Shown here: one piece after another, positions 26,551 to 35,338 of the stretch
Layout: each line of letters starts with the position of its first letter
Position numbering within the stretch: the first letter of the stretch is position 1
Origin: Flavobacteriaceae bacterium
Lineage (GTDB): Bacteria > Bacteroidota > Bacteroidia > Flavobacteriales > Flavobacteriaceae
Assembly: GCA_947491985.1 (NCBI GenBank)
Contig: CANLLR010000017.1
Coordinates: forward strand, 1 to 57,843
DNA length: 57,843 bases
Direction of reading: 5' to 3'
The notes under the pieces: generated by a model
Databases searched by the model: none
What the model was told of the DNA's origin: nothing
Seen by the model: the letters and a program-made list of their open reading frames with translations, nothing else
Translations under genes and position numbers: made by a program

Positions 26551-27843
26551 CTAATCCATTAACCACAAGTTGCGATATGCTTTGTTTTTATCATAATCTT
26601 GGGCTTGTTTTTCGATATTAAAATACCGATTTCCTCTAGGATCATTTCCTACTCCTGCCAAATAGGCCCAGTTGCCCCAATTGCTACAGACATCATAATC
26701 GATTAATTGTTGTTCGAAATAAGCGGCACCAAATCGCCAATCTAATTTTAAATCATTGCATAAATAACTGGCAACATTTTGCCGACCTCTATTACTCATG
26801 AATCCGGTTTGCTTTAATTCGAGCATGTTGGCATCTACAAAATCAACACCCGTTTTTCCATCAATCCATTCTTGTAATTGATAACTGTTTTGTTTGTTAA
26901 CAGAAATACCTTTGCTTTGGATTCCGGCTTGTTGAAAAAACTTGACGTTGTATTTCTTCATCATAAATCGAAAATAATCCCGCCACAACAATTCGAAAAC
27001 CAACCAATAGGTTGACTCATTCGCACCAAATTGCTGTTCGTATCGCTGTAATTCTTGATAAATAAATCTCGGCGAAATAATACCTAAAGACAACCAAGCC
27101 GAAAATTTGGACGAATAATCGGCACCTATTAATCCATTTCGAGTTTCTTTGTAATTGGAAATACATTTCGTTTCAAAAAAATAATGATTCAAACGATGAA
27201 TAGCTTCGGTTTCACCACCTTTGAAATGAATCGCAGCTCTATTGTCAATTGTTAATTCATCTAATCCCAAGTTTTCAAGTGTAGGTAATTCCAAGATTGG
27301 AATTTCAGGCGATTTTAATTGTAATGGTTTTTCGAAAGCTTTTCTTATTATGGCATCTTTTTCGGTTCTTTTTCTGAAATTAGTGAACACATCGGGAATA
27401 TCTTTTATAGAAAACGGCAAATCTTCGGCATGATATAAGGTACTTGTACTAAGCGTTTGCAATTCACATTTCAACTTAAAAAGTGCTTCTTGAACAGCGG
27501 TTTCTGTTTGCTTTTCTTCGAAGGACACTTCGCGTTTAGCGAAAACTTTAGTAGCTTTGTACTGCTGTATTATTTTAGGTATTTCGATTTCAGGTTTTCC
27601 AATAACAATTAACAATCCTGAACCTAAATTACGTAAATTGGTATCCAGATCTGTAAGTGATTCTAATAAAAATTGAGTTCTAAAAGATCCTGTTTTTTTG
27701 AATCCGAATTTGTTAGTTTCAAAATGGGATTCATCAAAACAATATACCGGAATTAGAGTATCACTTTGAGCTATTGCCTTGATGAGAGTCTCATTATCAT
27801 GTAGTCGCAAATCTGTTTTAAACCAAACTATTGCCGTTTTCAT
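26551..27843 (-). CDS. Cryptochrome DASH family photolyase
   Basis: Members are blue-light flavoproteins that repair pyrimidine dimers in single-stranded DNA or loops. The 430-residue protein has the N-terminal alpha/beta antenna domain (IVWFKTDLRLHDNETL) and a C-terminal FAD domain with SKFSAWLSLGIISPRF, the WRDYFRFMM helix, TGFMSNRGRQNVASYL and DLKLDWRFGAAYFEQQLIDYD, then NWGNWAYLAGVGNDPRG. These C-terminal motifs are characteristic of DASH. Its ATG overlaps the preceding photolyase stop by four bases, so it is the last gene of a four-gene operon. Confidence 0.93.
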   Translation of the reverse strand: MKTAIVWFKTDLRLHDNETLIKAIAQSDTLIPVYCFDESHFETNKFGFKKTGSFRTQFLLESLTDLDTNLRNLGSGLLIVIGKPEIEIPKIIQQYKATKVFAKREVSFEEKQTETAVQEALFKLKCELQTLSTSTLYHAEDLPFSIKDIPDVFTNFRKRTEKDAIIRKAFEKPLQLKSPEIPILELPTLENLGLDELTIDNRAAIHFKGGETEAIHRLNHYFFETKCISNYKETRNGLIGADYSSKFSAWLSLGIISPRFIYQELQRYEQQFGANESTYWLVFELLWRDYFRFMMKKYNVKFFQQAGIQSKGISVNKQNSYQLQEWIDGKTGVDFVDANMLELKQTGFMSNRGRQNVASYLCNDLKLDWRFGAAYFEQQLIDYDVCSNWGNWAYLAGVGNDPRGNRYFNIEKQAQDYDKNKAYRNLWLMD

Positions 27844-29378
27844 AATTCATTTATGTTTTTTAAATAATATTCGGCCTGTTTTAACAACGCCGTTTTATCT
27901 TCTGGTTTCATTTTTCGCCAGAGGTTGTACATCATACCGATGCGCGGATTTTTGCCTAATTTATCTTCATTCTTATCATAAAAATTCCAATACAAACTAT
28001 TAAATGGACACGCTTTAGGTCCGCTTTTGACCGACTTATCATAATAACAACTTCCGCAATAATGACTCATTTTATCGATATAGGCAGCCGAACTTACATA
28101 GGGTTTGGTGCCTACAATTCCTCCATCAGCAAACTGACTCATGCCACGAGTATTTGTAATTTCTACCCATTCTATGGCATCTATGTAAATTCCGAGATAC
28201 CATGCATCAACTTCATCAGGATGGATTCCCGCTAAAAGTGCAAAATTCCCAGTAATCATCAAACGTTGAATGTGATGTGCATAAGCAAATTGCAACGATT
28301 GCTGAATGGCATCTTTCAAACAATTCATTTTTGTTTTGCCTGTCCAAAACCACTGCGGTAATTTTTCTTGATTGTTAAAAAAATTCATTTTAGCATAATC
28401 GGGCATTTTTAGCCAATAAATTCCCCGAATGTATTCGCGCCAACCAATAATTTGACGAACAAAACCTTCTAATTGATTGAATTCAATTTCGTCAGGCCTT
28501 TTTTGCCATTCTTCAATGGCTTTAGTTACAACTTCAAGCGGAGAAATCATCTTCAAATTCATTGAAAATGAAAGACGTGAATGGTACAACGACCATTCAT
28601 TCGGTGTCATCGCATCTTGATAAGAACCAAATAAATGCAAACACTCAGTAACAAAAAAATCTAATAATTCGAGCGACTGTTGTCGGTTAATTGGCCAAAC
28701 AAAATTTTTGGGATCAATAGTTCCGATGGTTTTTATGTTGGCAGCTTTTATTTCGTTTACGATTTCAGAAACCACATTGTTAAAAACTAATGGTAGAATT
28801 GGTTTATGGTTTTTTGGGAGTTTTTTTCGGTTGTCACCATCGTGATTCCATTTGCCAGAAATGGGTTGACTTCCTTCCATCAAAACGTGGTGTTTTTTTC
28901 GCATATCTCGGTAAAAACTTTCCATCAAAAACATTTTTTTACCAGAAAAAAAATCTCCTAATTCGTTTCGAGTTGCAAAAAAATGCTGCGAATCGACTAC
29001 TGAATGTGTGATTGCAAGATGGTTAGAAAAAATCGAAAGAAGTTGATCCAATCGAAATTCATCAGGCAATTGGTATTCAAAATGCGTGATATTTTTTTCG
29101 GAAAAAATTTTTTGTAGGTTTTTTTCAAACGATTGCTGATTGTCTTTCTCATTCAGTTTAATGTAAATAACCGAATGCTTTTTTGCTATTAGCTCCTCTG
29201 CAAATGCTCTCATTGCAGTAAAAAAACCAACGACTTTTTGAATATGATGAGTAGCATAATCGGTTTCGGTTCGAACTTCCATTAAGACATAAATAAAAGT
29301 ATTATCCACCGTTTTGAACCACGAGTGATTGCTATTTAATTGATCGCCGAGAATTAATCGTAAGGTTTTTGTTGCCAT
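27840..29378 (-). CDS. phrB: FeS-type bacterial cryptochrome/photolyase (FeS-BCP, PhrB/(6-4) type)
   Basis: This 512-residue protein matches the iron-sulfur photolyase group that repairs (6-4) photoproducts. It starts with LRLILGDQLNSNHSWF and has VLMEGSQPISGKWNHDGDNRK. The 4Fe-4S cysteines are all present: C353 (KMNCLKD), C441 and C444 (HYCGSC) and C457 (KACPFNSLYW). Their spacing of 88, 3 and 13 equals what I recall for the Agrobacterium PhrB cluster. The flavin site region LQFAYAHHIQRLMITGNFALLAG carries the double His of (6-4) repair. It directly abuts the DUF2256 gene (stop next to start) and overlaps the DASH gene. Confidence 0.94.
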   Translation of the reverse strand: MATKTLRLILGDQLNSNHSWFKTVDNTFIYVLMEVRTETDYATHHIQKVVGFFTAMRAFAEELIAKKHSVIYIKLNEKDNQQSFEKNLQKIFSEKNITHFEYQLPDEFRLDQLLSIFSNHLAITHSVVDSQHFFATRNELGDFFSGKKMFLMESFYRDMRKKHHVLMEGSQPISGKWNHDGDNRKKLPKNHKPILPLVFNNVVSEIVNEIKAANIKTIGTIDPKNFVWPINRQQSLELLDFFVTECLHLFGSYQDAMTPNEWSLYHSRLSFSMNLKMISPLEVVTKAIEEWQKRPDEIEFNQLEGFVRQIIGWREYIRGIYWLKMPDYAKMNFFNNQEKLPQWFWTGKTKMNCLKDAIQQSLQFAYAHHIQRLMITGNFALLAGIHPDEVDAWYLGIYIDAIEWVEITNTRGMSQFADGGIVGTKPYVSSAAYIDKMSHYCGSCYYDKSVKSGPKACPFNSLYWNFYDKNEDKLGKNPRIGMMYNLWRKMKPEDKTALLKQAEYYLKNINEL

Positions 29379-29516
29379 TTACTTATTTTGTCTGCATTTA
29401 TCGCTACAATATTTTACATCATCCCAAACTTTCTCCCACTTTTTTCGCCAAGTAAAAGGACGTTGACAAATTACACAAACTTTCGAAGGTAAATTTTGCT
29501 TCTTTGTATTTTTCAT
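29379..29516 (-). CDS. DUF2256 small zinc-finger-like protein, 45 aa
   Basis: The gene lies in the gap between the flavin reductase and photolyase genes: ATG at 29516, stop at 29379-29381, directly adjoining the photolyase ATG at 29378. The 45 residues include C14-x-x-C17, the motif [19 protein letters not shown] and C37-x-x-x-C41, the DUF2256 pattern. Four cysteines suggest one bound zinc. The family is known mainly from its position beside photolyase/cryptochrome genes; its action is not known. It probably aids the photolyase, an inference from the operon. Confidence 0.92.
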   Translation of the reverse strand: MKNTKKQNLPSKVCVICQRPFTWRKKWEKVWDDVKYCSDKCRQNK

Positions 29517-29517
29517 A

Positions 29518-30162
29518 TCATTTTAGTAATGATGCAATCGCTACATTGGGTTTAGCATAACTCAATCGGTCAAGTCTTTTGGTGGTATGATAGCTATCCA
29601 ATCCAGAACAAGTGATTGTATTTGCTTTTTCTAAATCGACAAATCCGTCATCATGTAGGCAATCTTTTGGCAAATATACTTGCGTGATTTCACCAATTAC
29701 CATTACCGTATTGTTGATTGAAATATCAATTCGTTCTCGAAATTTGACTCCCAATTGTACATTACTTTCGGCGACAAAAGGGGCGAAAAAGTCATTTTTA
29801 AACTGCGGCGTTAAATTTGTGACTTCAAATTCTGATGTTTCTTTTTCATATCGCGCCGATGTTTGATGGGCTTCTCTATACATCGATTCATTAATATGAT
29901 TGATGGTGTAAAATCCGGTTTCCAATATATTAGTTAGCGTATTTCGCTCGGGTGGACTTGGTCGGAAAACCATAGCAATTAAAGGCGGATTGGCTCCAAT
30001 GTGAAAAATAGAACTAAAAATAGCGAGATTAGTTTTCAACTCAGTGTTGCAAGTACCCACAAGAGAAACACTTTTAAATCCGCCCAAACTATTAATAAGA
30101 TGCACGCGCTTTTGCTTTTCAAAAGAATTAATTTGATCTGTGTTTAAAAAAAATGTCTCCAT
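29518..30162 (-). CDS. Flavin reductase-like FMN-binding protein
   Basis: The 214-residue protein belongs to the flavin-reductase-like split-barrel family. It shows [11 protein letters not shown] near residue 30, then [21 protein letters not shown] and [23 protein letters not shown], the family order, and ends in a short extension with [15 protein letters not shown]. It is the first gene of the operon; its TGA lies one base before the ATG of DUF2256. A flavin enzyme feeding reduced flavin to two flavin photolyases is a natural idea, but the genes show only the linkage. It might instead act on an unrelated substrate. Confidence 0.85.
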   Translation of the reverse strand: METFFLNTDQINSFEKQKRVHLINSLGGFKSVSLVGTCNTELKTNLAIFSSIFHIGANPPLIAMVFRPSPPERNTLTNILETGFYTINHINESMYREAHQTSARYEKETSEFEVTNLTPQFKNDFFAPFVAESNVQLGVKFRERIDISINNTVMVIGEITQVYLPKDCLHDDGFVDLEKANTITCSGLDSYHTTKRLDRLSYAKPNVAIASLLK

Positions 30163-30266
30163 TTAAAAATAGTATATAAATTTTTTGTTTAATATTTGCT
30201 AAAAAATAATAAACAAAATTACATTATATAAAATGATTGTCATTAATTTTAACAAGAATTAAGCAA

Positions 30267-30295
30267 AAAAAAAGTGCTAATAATTAGCACTTTTA
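30267..30295 (-). terminator. Terminator of the DUF6252-like lipoprotein gene
   Basis: AAAAGTGCTAAT and ATTAGCACTTTT form a nearly perfect palindrome. On the minus strand a T run of about ten follows. It lies shortly after the stop of the lipoprotein gene at 30315. Confidence 0.85.
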
Positions 30296-30314
30296 CCATG
30301 TTTTTTTGTGGGGA

Positions 30315-30803
30315 TTACCTGTCGGCTAAAAATTCTCCTTCTGTCACTTCTACAGTTGCAGCACCATTTAATCCCATAAAACTAAATGTTCCTTTGATAT
30401 AATCATCGGTGATGGTTGTGATTTTAATTAAACCTCCATTAGCCAAAATATCTACATTACCTGCTGAAGAAATAAAGTAAGCACCATAAGCAGTGATGTC
30501 AGAGGGAGCTTCTGTCATAAAATGCGTCCCAATAGTCGGATTCAAAGGCATAAACAGCGTAATTCTCTTTAAACTTGCACCAGCACCAAAAGTTCCATCT
30601 ACTGTTTTATTGGCTACATTATACGTTATTGGATCTGCAATATTGTAAGTTGTTCCATTGTATTTGAAATTAATTCGTAACTCTCCTAATTCTTCAGGTC
30701 CTAACAAGCTTATCACTTCATCTTCACTACACGAGACGAAAGTAATTGCTATAAAAAGAACAGCTACTACTGTTTTTGTAAAAGATAGTATCGATTTATT
30801 CAT
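30315..30803 (-). CDS. Lipoprotein, DUF6252-like
   Basis: The 162-residue protein has a signal ending in ITFVSC with the acceptor Cys at residue 25, then Ser-Glu-Asp-Glu, a Bacteroidota lipoprotein export-type start. The mature part is a beta sandwich-like chain with FKYNGTTYNIAD, TLFMPLNPTIGTH, and a final DDYIKGTFSFMGLNG...VEVTEGEF. The last part (GTFSF ... VTEG-F) is my reason for DUF6252, a surface protein family of unknown role. It diverges from aroB and carries its own terminator. Confidence 0.7.
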   Translation of the reverse strand: MNKSILSFTKTVVAVLFIAITFVSCSEDEVISLLGPEELGELRINFKYNGTTYNIADPITYNVANKTVDGTFGAGASLKRITLFMPLNPTIGTHFMTEAPSDITAYGAYFISSAGNVDILANGGLIKITTITDDYIKGTFSFMGLNGAATVEVTEGEFLADR

Positions 30804-30971
30804 CCTACTTTAAATTATTGTTTGTAATTAATTTTAAGACTGCTAATATATAAAATTTTAGAGTTCTTTAAATAGGAAAGCTAAAAATTGTACCGATTAA
30901 ATTCTAACATCCTTTATCTTTAGATTTTTTTACTTTATTTTGCAAGTAAATTAATTCCTAATACACTTCAC

Positions 30972-32045
30972 ATGAATCCAATTTTTGCCAATGGATACAC
31001 CATACACTTTAATGAAATAGGTTACGAAGCTGTAAATGAATTTATTAAAAATAATAACTATTCTTCAGTGTACGTATTAGTAGATACCAATACTAATACG
31101 TATTGTGCTTCCAGATTTATAGCTAACATTACTACAATGTTACCCATTGAGATTATTGAAATAGATACCGAAGAATCGAACAGTGAAAGTAGTAAAAACA
31201 TCACAACATGTGCTGAAATTTGGTCAATTCTAACCGAGTTGGGTGCCGATAGAAAAAGTGTTTTAATTAATCTTGGTGGTGGCGTAATTACAGATCTTGG
31301 TGGATTTGTAGCATCGACATTCAAACGTGGCATCGACTTCATTCACGTACCAACAACATTGTTAGGCATGGTAGACGCTGCAATTGGAGGTAAAAACGGA
31401 GTTGACTTAGGGAACTTAAAAAACCAAATTGGTATAATTAATGTCCCTAAATTGGTACTGATTGACACATGCTTTTTAGAAAGTTTACCACAAAGAGAAA
31501 TGCGCTCTGGATTGGCTGAAATGCTGAAACACGGGTTAATAGCAGACCAGTTGTATTGGAGACGATTTTTAGATTTAGAAACATTGACTTTTGATGATTT
31601 AGATACTTTAATTCATAGGTCGGTAGCTATAAAAAATGATATTGTTACACAAGACCCAACAGAAAATGGTATTCGCAAAGCGTTGAATTTTGGTCACACT
31701 CTTGGTCATGCAATAGAAAGTCATTTTTTAGAAAGCAAAACACCTTTGCTGCATGGAGAAGCTATTGCTATTGGAATGATTTTAGAAAGTTATTTATCGA
31801 AAGAGAAAAACATTATTTCTCAAGAAGAATACCTGCAAATAAAACAAACAATTACCTCCTTATTTGGGACCGTTGCTATTAGCCAAAATGATATTGAAAG
31901 CCTCTTAAATTTGCTCATTCACGATAAAAAAAATGAATACGGAAAGGTACAATTTGTACTTTTGGATGGTATTGGAAAAGTAACTATCAATCAATTTGTT
32001 GAAAATGATAGTATATTGAACAGTTTTAATGATTATTTAATGTGA
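30972..32045 (+). CDS. aroB: 3-dehydroquinate synthase
   Basis: AroB cyclises DAHP to 3-dehydroquinate, the second shikimate step, using NAD and a metal. The 357-residue protein has NLGGGVITDLGGFVASTFKRG for NAD binding, VPTTLLGMVDAAIGGKNGVD, and the metal-binding segments SGLAEMLKHG, NFGHTLGHAIES and LLHGEAIAIGM. The C-terminal HDKKNEYGKVQFVLLDGIG is as expected. It diverges from the lipoprotein gene and precedes the arginine decarboxylase by 288 bases, so it is likely its own unit. aroC is at 15455. Confidence 0.96.
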   Translation: MNPIFANGYTIHFNEIGYEAVNEFIKNNNYSSVYVLVDTNTNTYCASRFIANITTMLPIEIIEIDTEESNSESSKNITTCAEIWSILTELGADRKSVLINLGGGVITDLGGFVASTFKRGIDFIHVPTTLLGMVDAAIGGKNGVDLGNLKNQIGIINVPKLVLIDTCFLESLPQREMRSGLAEMLKHGLIADQLYWRRFLDLETLTFDDLDTLIHRSVAIKNDIVTQDPTENGIRKALNFGHTLGHAIESHFLESKTPLLHGEAIAIGMILESYLSKEKNIISQEEYLQIKQTITSLFGTVAISQNDIESLLNLLIHDKKNEYGKVQFVLLDGIGKVTINQFVENDSILNSFNDYLM

Positions 32046-32333
32046 TTTTTATTGAAAAAATATTGCAATTCGCTTATTTTATTTTTTACATTTGTCTTGA
32101 TGAATAAAAACAACTTTTCTTATTACACGGCCTACTGTTTTGTAGAAAACAAAAGTCCATTTCGACTGTTATTTCGTTGTGCTGTTGATGCTTTAAAGAT
32201 AACATTTGCCTCTTTCTCAAAAATAACCCAATCATTTATTATTGATTTTCCAATAGCGTATGCAAATATTAGAGTTTGAATTTTAGATTTATTTTCTGTT
32301 ACTTAAATTAAAATCTAAAAATCGAAATCATAA
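32046..32333. other. Spacer between aroB and arginine decarboxylase
   Basis: The 288 bases are AT-rich. Overlapping open frames exist on both strands: a plus-strand one of up to 75 codons from 32052, and a minus-strand one of about 50 codons without a start (ending near 32126). Neither looks like a known family. I cannot say which, if any, is coding. The plus frame has a hydrophobic head from 32052 and an internal ATG at 32100. Confidence 0.4.
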
Positions 32334-33737
32334 ATGAATACAAAATATTACGACTTAATCAATCAAACGTATTACTTTCCACAAGAAGAATTTACTTTAA
32401 ATAAAGATAATGCGCTTCAATTTCACAATATCGATTTGATGAAATTAGTCGAACAATACGGAACTCCCCTAAAATTTACCTATTTACCTCAAATTACAAA
32501 CAACATCAATCGCGCTAAAGGTTGGTTCCGAAAAGCGATGGAAAAGAACAAATACGAAGGTAAATATTACTATTGCTATTGCACCAAAAGCTCTCATTTT
32601 GAATACATTATGAACGAAGCTTTTAAAAATAACATCCACATAGAAACATCATCTGCTTATGATATTAACATCGTTGAAAATTTATTAGAAAACGGTAAGA
32701 TCAATAAGAGTACTTATATTATATGTAATGGTTTTAAAAGAGACCAATACATTGCAAACATTGCACGGTTGATAAACAACGGGCACAAAAATGCTATTCC
32801 GATTATTGATAATTATGAAGAATTGGATTTATTGCAAGCCGAAATTAAAGGAAAATTCAAAATTGGAATCCGAATTGCAGCTGAGGAAGAGCCAAAATTT
32901 GAATTTTACACCTCTCGTTTAGGAATCGGATACAAAAATATCGTTGCCTTTTACAAAAAACAAATTCAAGAAAATGAGAGGTTGGAATTAAAAATGCTGC
33001 ACTTCTTTATTAATACCGGAATTAATGACAATGCCTATTACTGGAACGAATTAGTAAAATGTATTAAAGTATACATTGCATTAAAAAAAGAGTGTCCTTC
33101 ACTTGATGGTTTGAATATTGGTGGCGGTTTTCCAATTAAAAACTCCTTGGCATTCGAATACGATTACCAATATATGATTGACGAAATTATCAATCAAATT
33201 CAAATTGCTTGTGAAGAAGCGGATGTTGATGTTCCGAATATTTTTACCGAATTTGGATCGTTTACTGTAGGTGAAAGTGGTGGTGCAATTTATCAAGTGT
33301 TGTATCAAAAACAACAAAACGATAGAGAAAAATGGAACATGATTGACAGTTCATTTATCACTACATTACCAGATACTTGGGCTATCAATAAGCGATTTAT
33401 AATGTTGGCTGTAAACCGATGGAACGAATCTTACGAACGTGTTTTATTAGGTGGAATGACCTGTGATAGCGACGATTACTACAACTCTGAACAAAATATG
33501 AACGCCATTTATTTACCAAAATACAACAAAGAAAAGCCTTTGTACATTGGTTTTTTTAATACTGGAGCGTACCAAGAAACGATAGGAGGTTATGGTGGAT
33601 TGCACCACTGTTTGATTCCACAACCCAAACATATTTTGATCGACCGAGACGAAAACGGGATCTTAGCAACGGAAGTTTTTTCAGAACAACAAACTGCAGA
33701 AGATGTATTGAAAATACTAGGCTACAAACAAAAATAA
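32334..33737 (+). CDS. speA: Arginine decarboxylase, PLP-dependent (fold III)
   Basis: The enzyme makes agmatine from arginine at the head of a polyamine route. The 467-residue protein is a fold-III PLP barrel with the Lys of the Schiff base in YYYCYCTKSSHFEYI (about residue 85) and ETSSAYDINIVENLL after it. The HFFINTGINDN strand, LNIGGGFPIKNS and the late TCDSDDYYN (the Cys-Asp ligand to the substrate amino group) belong to the family. It is shorter than E. coli SpeA and resembles the Bacteroidota type. Substrate by family is arginine, though other amino acids are possible. The usual agmatinase gene does not follow; a DHS-like gene does. Confidence 0.85.
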   Translation: MNTKYYDLINQTYYFPQEEFTLNKDNALQFHNIDLMKLVEQYGTPLKFTYLPQITNNINRAKGWFRKAMEKNKYEGKYYYCYCTKSSHFEYIMNEAFKNNIHIETSSAYDINIVENLLENGKINKSTYIICNGFKRDQYIANIARLINNGHKNAIPIIDNYEELDLLQAEIKGKFKIGIRIAAEEEPKFEFYTSRLGIGYKNIVAFYKKQIQENERLELKMLHFFINTGINDNAYYWNELVKCIKVYIALKKECPSLDGLNIGGGFPIKNSLAFEYDYQYMIDEIINQIQIACEEADVDVPNIFTEFGSFTVGESGGAIYQVLYQKQQNDREKWNMIDSSFITTLPDTWAINKRFIMLAVNRWNESYERVLLGGMTCDSDDYYNSEQNMNAIYLPKYNKEKPLYIGFFNTGAYQETIGGYGGLHHCLIPQPKHILIDRDENGILATEVFSEQQTAEDVLKILGYKQK

Positions 33738-33787
33738 TTGATACTGAGGCGTTTCTATAATCGGTAAATTATATAAAAAAAAGTAAA

Positions 33788-33825
33788 AAAAACTATTTGA
33801 AGTTTTAAAAAAATAGTTTTTCTTT
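33788..33825 (+). terminator. Terminator after arginine decarboxylase
   Basis: AAAACTATTT (about 33789-33798) pairs with AAATAGTTTT (33811-33820), loop 12 bases, followed by T-rich sequence. It separates the decarboxylase from the DHS-like gene, which therefore probably has its own promoter. Confidence 0.65.
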
Positions 33826-33897
33826 GAAGCACAATCACAAATACTATAATAGTAACTAAATTACCCCCTTCTGAAATAAATTCAGAGGAAAATAAAA

Positions 33898-34872
33898 ATG
33901 AGTAAAGGACCTATAAGTCAATTTATTGAAAAAAATTACCTGCATTTCAATGCTGCTGCTTTAGTAGATGCTGCCAAAGGATATGAACAACATCTTTTAG
34001 AAAATGGAAAGATGATGATTACTTTAGCAGGTGCTATGAGTACAGCCGAATTAGGGAAATCATTAGCTGAGATGATTCGTCAAGACAAAGTGCATATCAT
34101 TTCGTGTACTGGAGCGAATTTAGAAGAAGATATTATGAATTTAGTGGCACACAATTCGTATAAAAGAGTTCCCAATTACCGTGATTTGAGTCCACAAGAC
34201 GAATGGGATTTACTAGAAAATCATTACAACAGAGTTACCGATACATGCATTCCGGAAGAAGAAGCATTCCGACGATTACAATCGCATTTATATGACATTT
34301 GGAACAATGCCGATTCGAAAGGAGAACGTTATTTTCCGCACGAATTTATGTATCAAATGATCAATTCGGGTGTGCTAAAACAATACTATGAAATCGATCC
34401 AAAAGATTCGTGGATGGTCGCTGCAGCTGAAAAGAATTTACCAATCGTAGTTCCAGGTTGGGAAGACAGTACTATGGGAAATATTTTTGCTTCGTATTGT
34501 ATTAAAGGACAATTCAAACCGACTACAATGAAAAGTGGTATCGAATACATGATTTGGTTGGCCGATTGGTATCCGAAAAATTCAGAAGGAAAAGGCGTTG
34601 GCTTTTTTCAAATTGGCGGTGGAATTGCAGGAGATTTTCCGATTTGCGTGGTGCCAATGTTGTATCAAGATATGGAAATGCATAACATTCCGTTTTGGAG
34701 TTATTTCTGTCAAATTTCAGATTCTACGACTAGTTATGGTTCGTATTCGGGAGCTGTTCCAAATGAAAAAATCACTTGGGGTAAATTAGATATTAACACT
34801 CCAAAGTTCATTATTGAATCGGATGCTACTATAGTTGCACCACTTATATTTGCTTATTTATTAGATTTATAA
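33898..34872 (+). CDS. Deoxyhypusine synthase-like enzyme
   Basis: The 324-residue protein belongs to the deoxyhypusine synthase fold (NAD- and spermidine-binding). It shows MMITLAGAMSTAELGKSLAEMIRQ near the N-terminus, SCTGANLEEDIMN, IVVPGWEDSTMGN and GGGIAGDFPICVVPM. The lysine equivalent to the catalytic Lys of human DHS is in ITWGKLD, here K296, so the enzyme is probably active. Bacteria lack eIF5A, so the true acceptor cannot be eIF5A; plant homospermidine synthase arose from DHS. By position next to arginine decarboxylase, with no agmatinase, a polyamine acceptor such as agmatine or putrescine is an inference. The acidic protein gene follows after 10 bases. Confidence 0.87.
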   Translation: MSKGPISQFIEKNYLHFNAAALVDAAKGYEQHLLENGKMMITLAGAMSTAELGKSLAEMIRQDKVHIISCTGANLEEDIMNLVAHNSYKRVPNYRDLSPQDEWDLLENHYNRVTDTCIPEEEAFRRLQSHLYDIWNNADSKGERYFPHEFMYQMINSGVLKQYYEIDPKDSWMVAAAEKNLPIVVPGWEDSTMGNIFASYCIKGQFKPTTMKSGIEYMIWLADWYPKNSEGKGVGFFQIGGGIAGDFPICVVPMLYQDMEMHNIPFWSYFCQISDSTTSYGSYSGAVPNEKITWGKLDINTPKFIIESDATIVAPLIFAYLLDL

Positions 34873-34882
34873 TAGTAGTTGT

Positions 34883-35290
34883 ATGAAGAGAATTATAGTA
34901 GATTATGCCAAATTAACTGGTGATATTTTAAACTTATTAGTTGAAAAATTTCCTGAAGGATATGACGATTCTGATATTATTCGTTTTAGAAATGCACAAA
35001 ACGAATTAATTGAAGCAGTTGAGGTACGAACAGATGATACTATCTATTTAGTAAAAGTAAGTACTAAGTTAGCAAGTCGTATGGAAAAATACGATGAAGA
35101 AGATGATATCGATTCTGTGATTGAACCTATAGTTCCCGTAGCTGGATTGGATGATGACGAGGATGCCTCTGAAGATGATGATGAAGACATTGACTTATTA
35201 AAAGACAAAGGCGGTTCTGATGACAACGACCCAGAAGATGAAGATGATTTTGAGTCTTCGGATAATTTTGATGACGACGAAGAAGAATAA
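34883..35290 (+). CDS. Polyacidic protein with folded N-terminal domain, 135 aa
   Basis: Residues 1-70 form a small alpha/beta domain (MKRIIVDYAKLTGDILNLL, IIRFRNAQNELIEAVEVRTD, IYLVKVSTKLASRM). From about residue 74 to the end, Asp and Glu make up more than half the chain, in runs of up to seven, closing with Asp-Asp-Asp-Glu-Glu-Glu. It lies 10 bases after the DHS-like gene with the terminator directly behind, so the two are likely cotranscribed. I do not recognise the family. An acidic tail can bind cations, polyamines or basic proteins, but this is only a possibility. Confidence 0.8.
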   Translation: MKRIIVDYAKLTGDILNLLVEKFPEGYDDSDIIRFRNAQNELIEAVEVRTDDTIYLVKVSTKLASRMEKYDEEDDIDSVIEPIVPVAGLDDDEDASEDDDEDIDLLKDKGGSDDNDPEDEDDFESSDNFDDDEEE

Positions 35291-35316
35291 AGTCCGCTAG
35301 TAGCGGGCTTTTTTAT
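35291..35316 (+). terminator. Terminator after the polyacidic gene
   Basis: AGTCCGCT pairs with AGCGGGCT (one G-T) across an AGT loop and a T run follows directly. It ends the DHS-like/acidic unit. Confidence 0.8.
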
Positions 35317-35338
35317 TTTACAAAAATAAAAACAAAAA

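Noticed and set aside
32052..32279. Plus-strand frame of up to 75 codons between aroB and arginine decarboxylase
   Set aside because: It has a poor start context and no family resemblance, and a similarly open minus-strand frame covers the same bases. I list the stretch as a spacer only.
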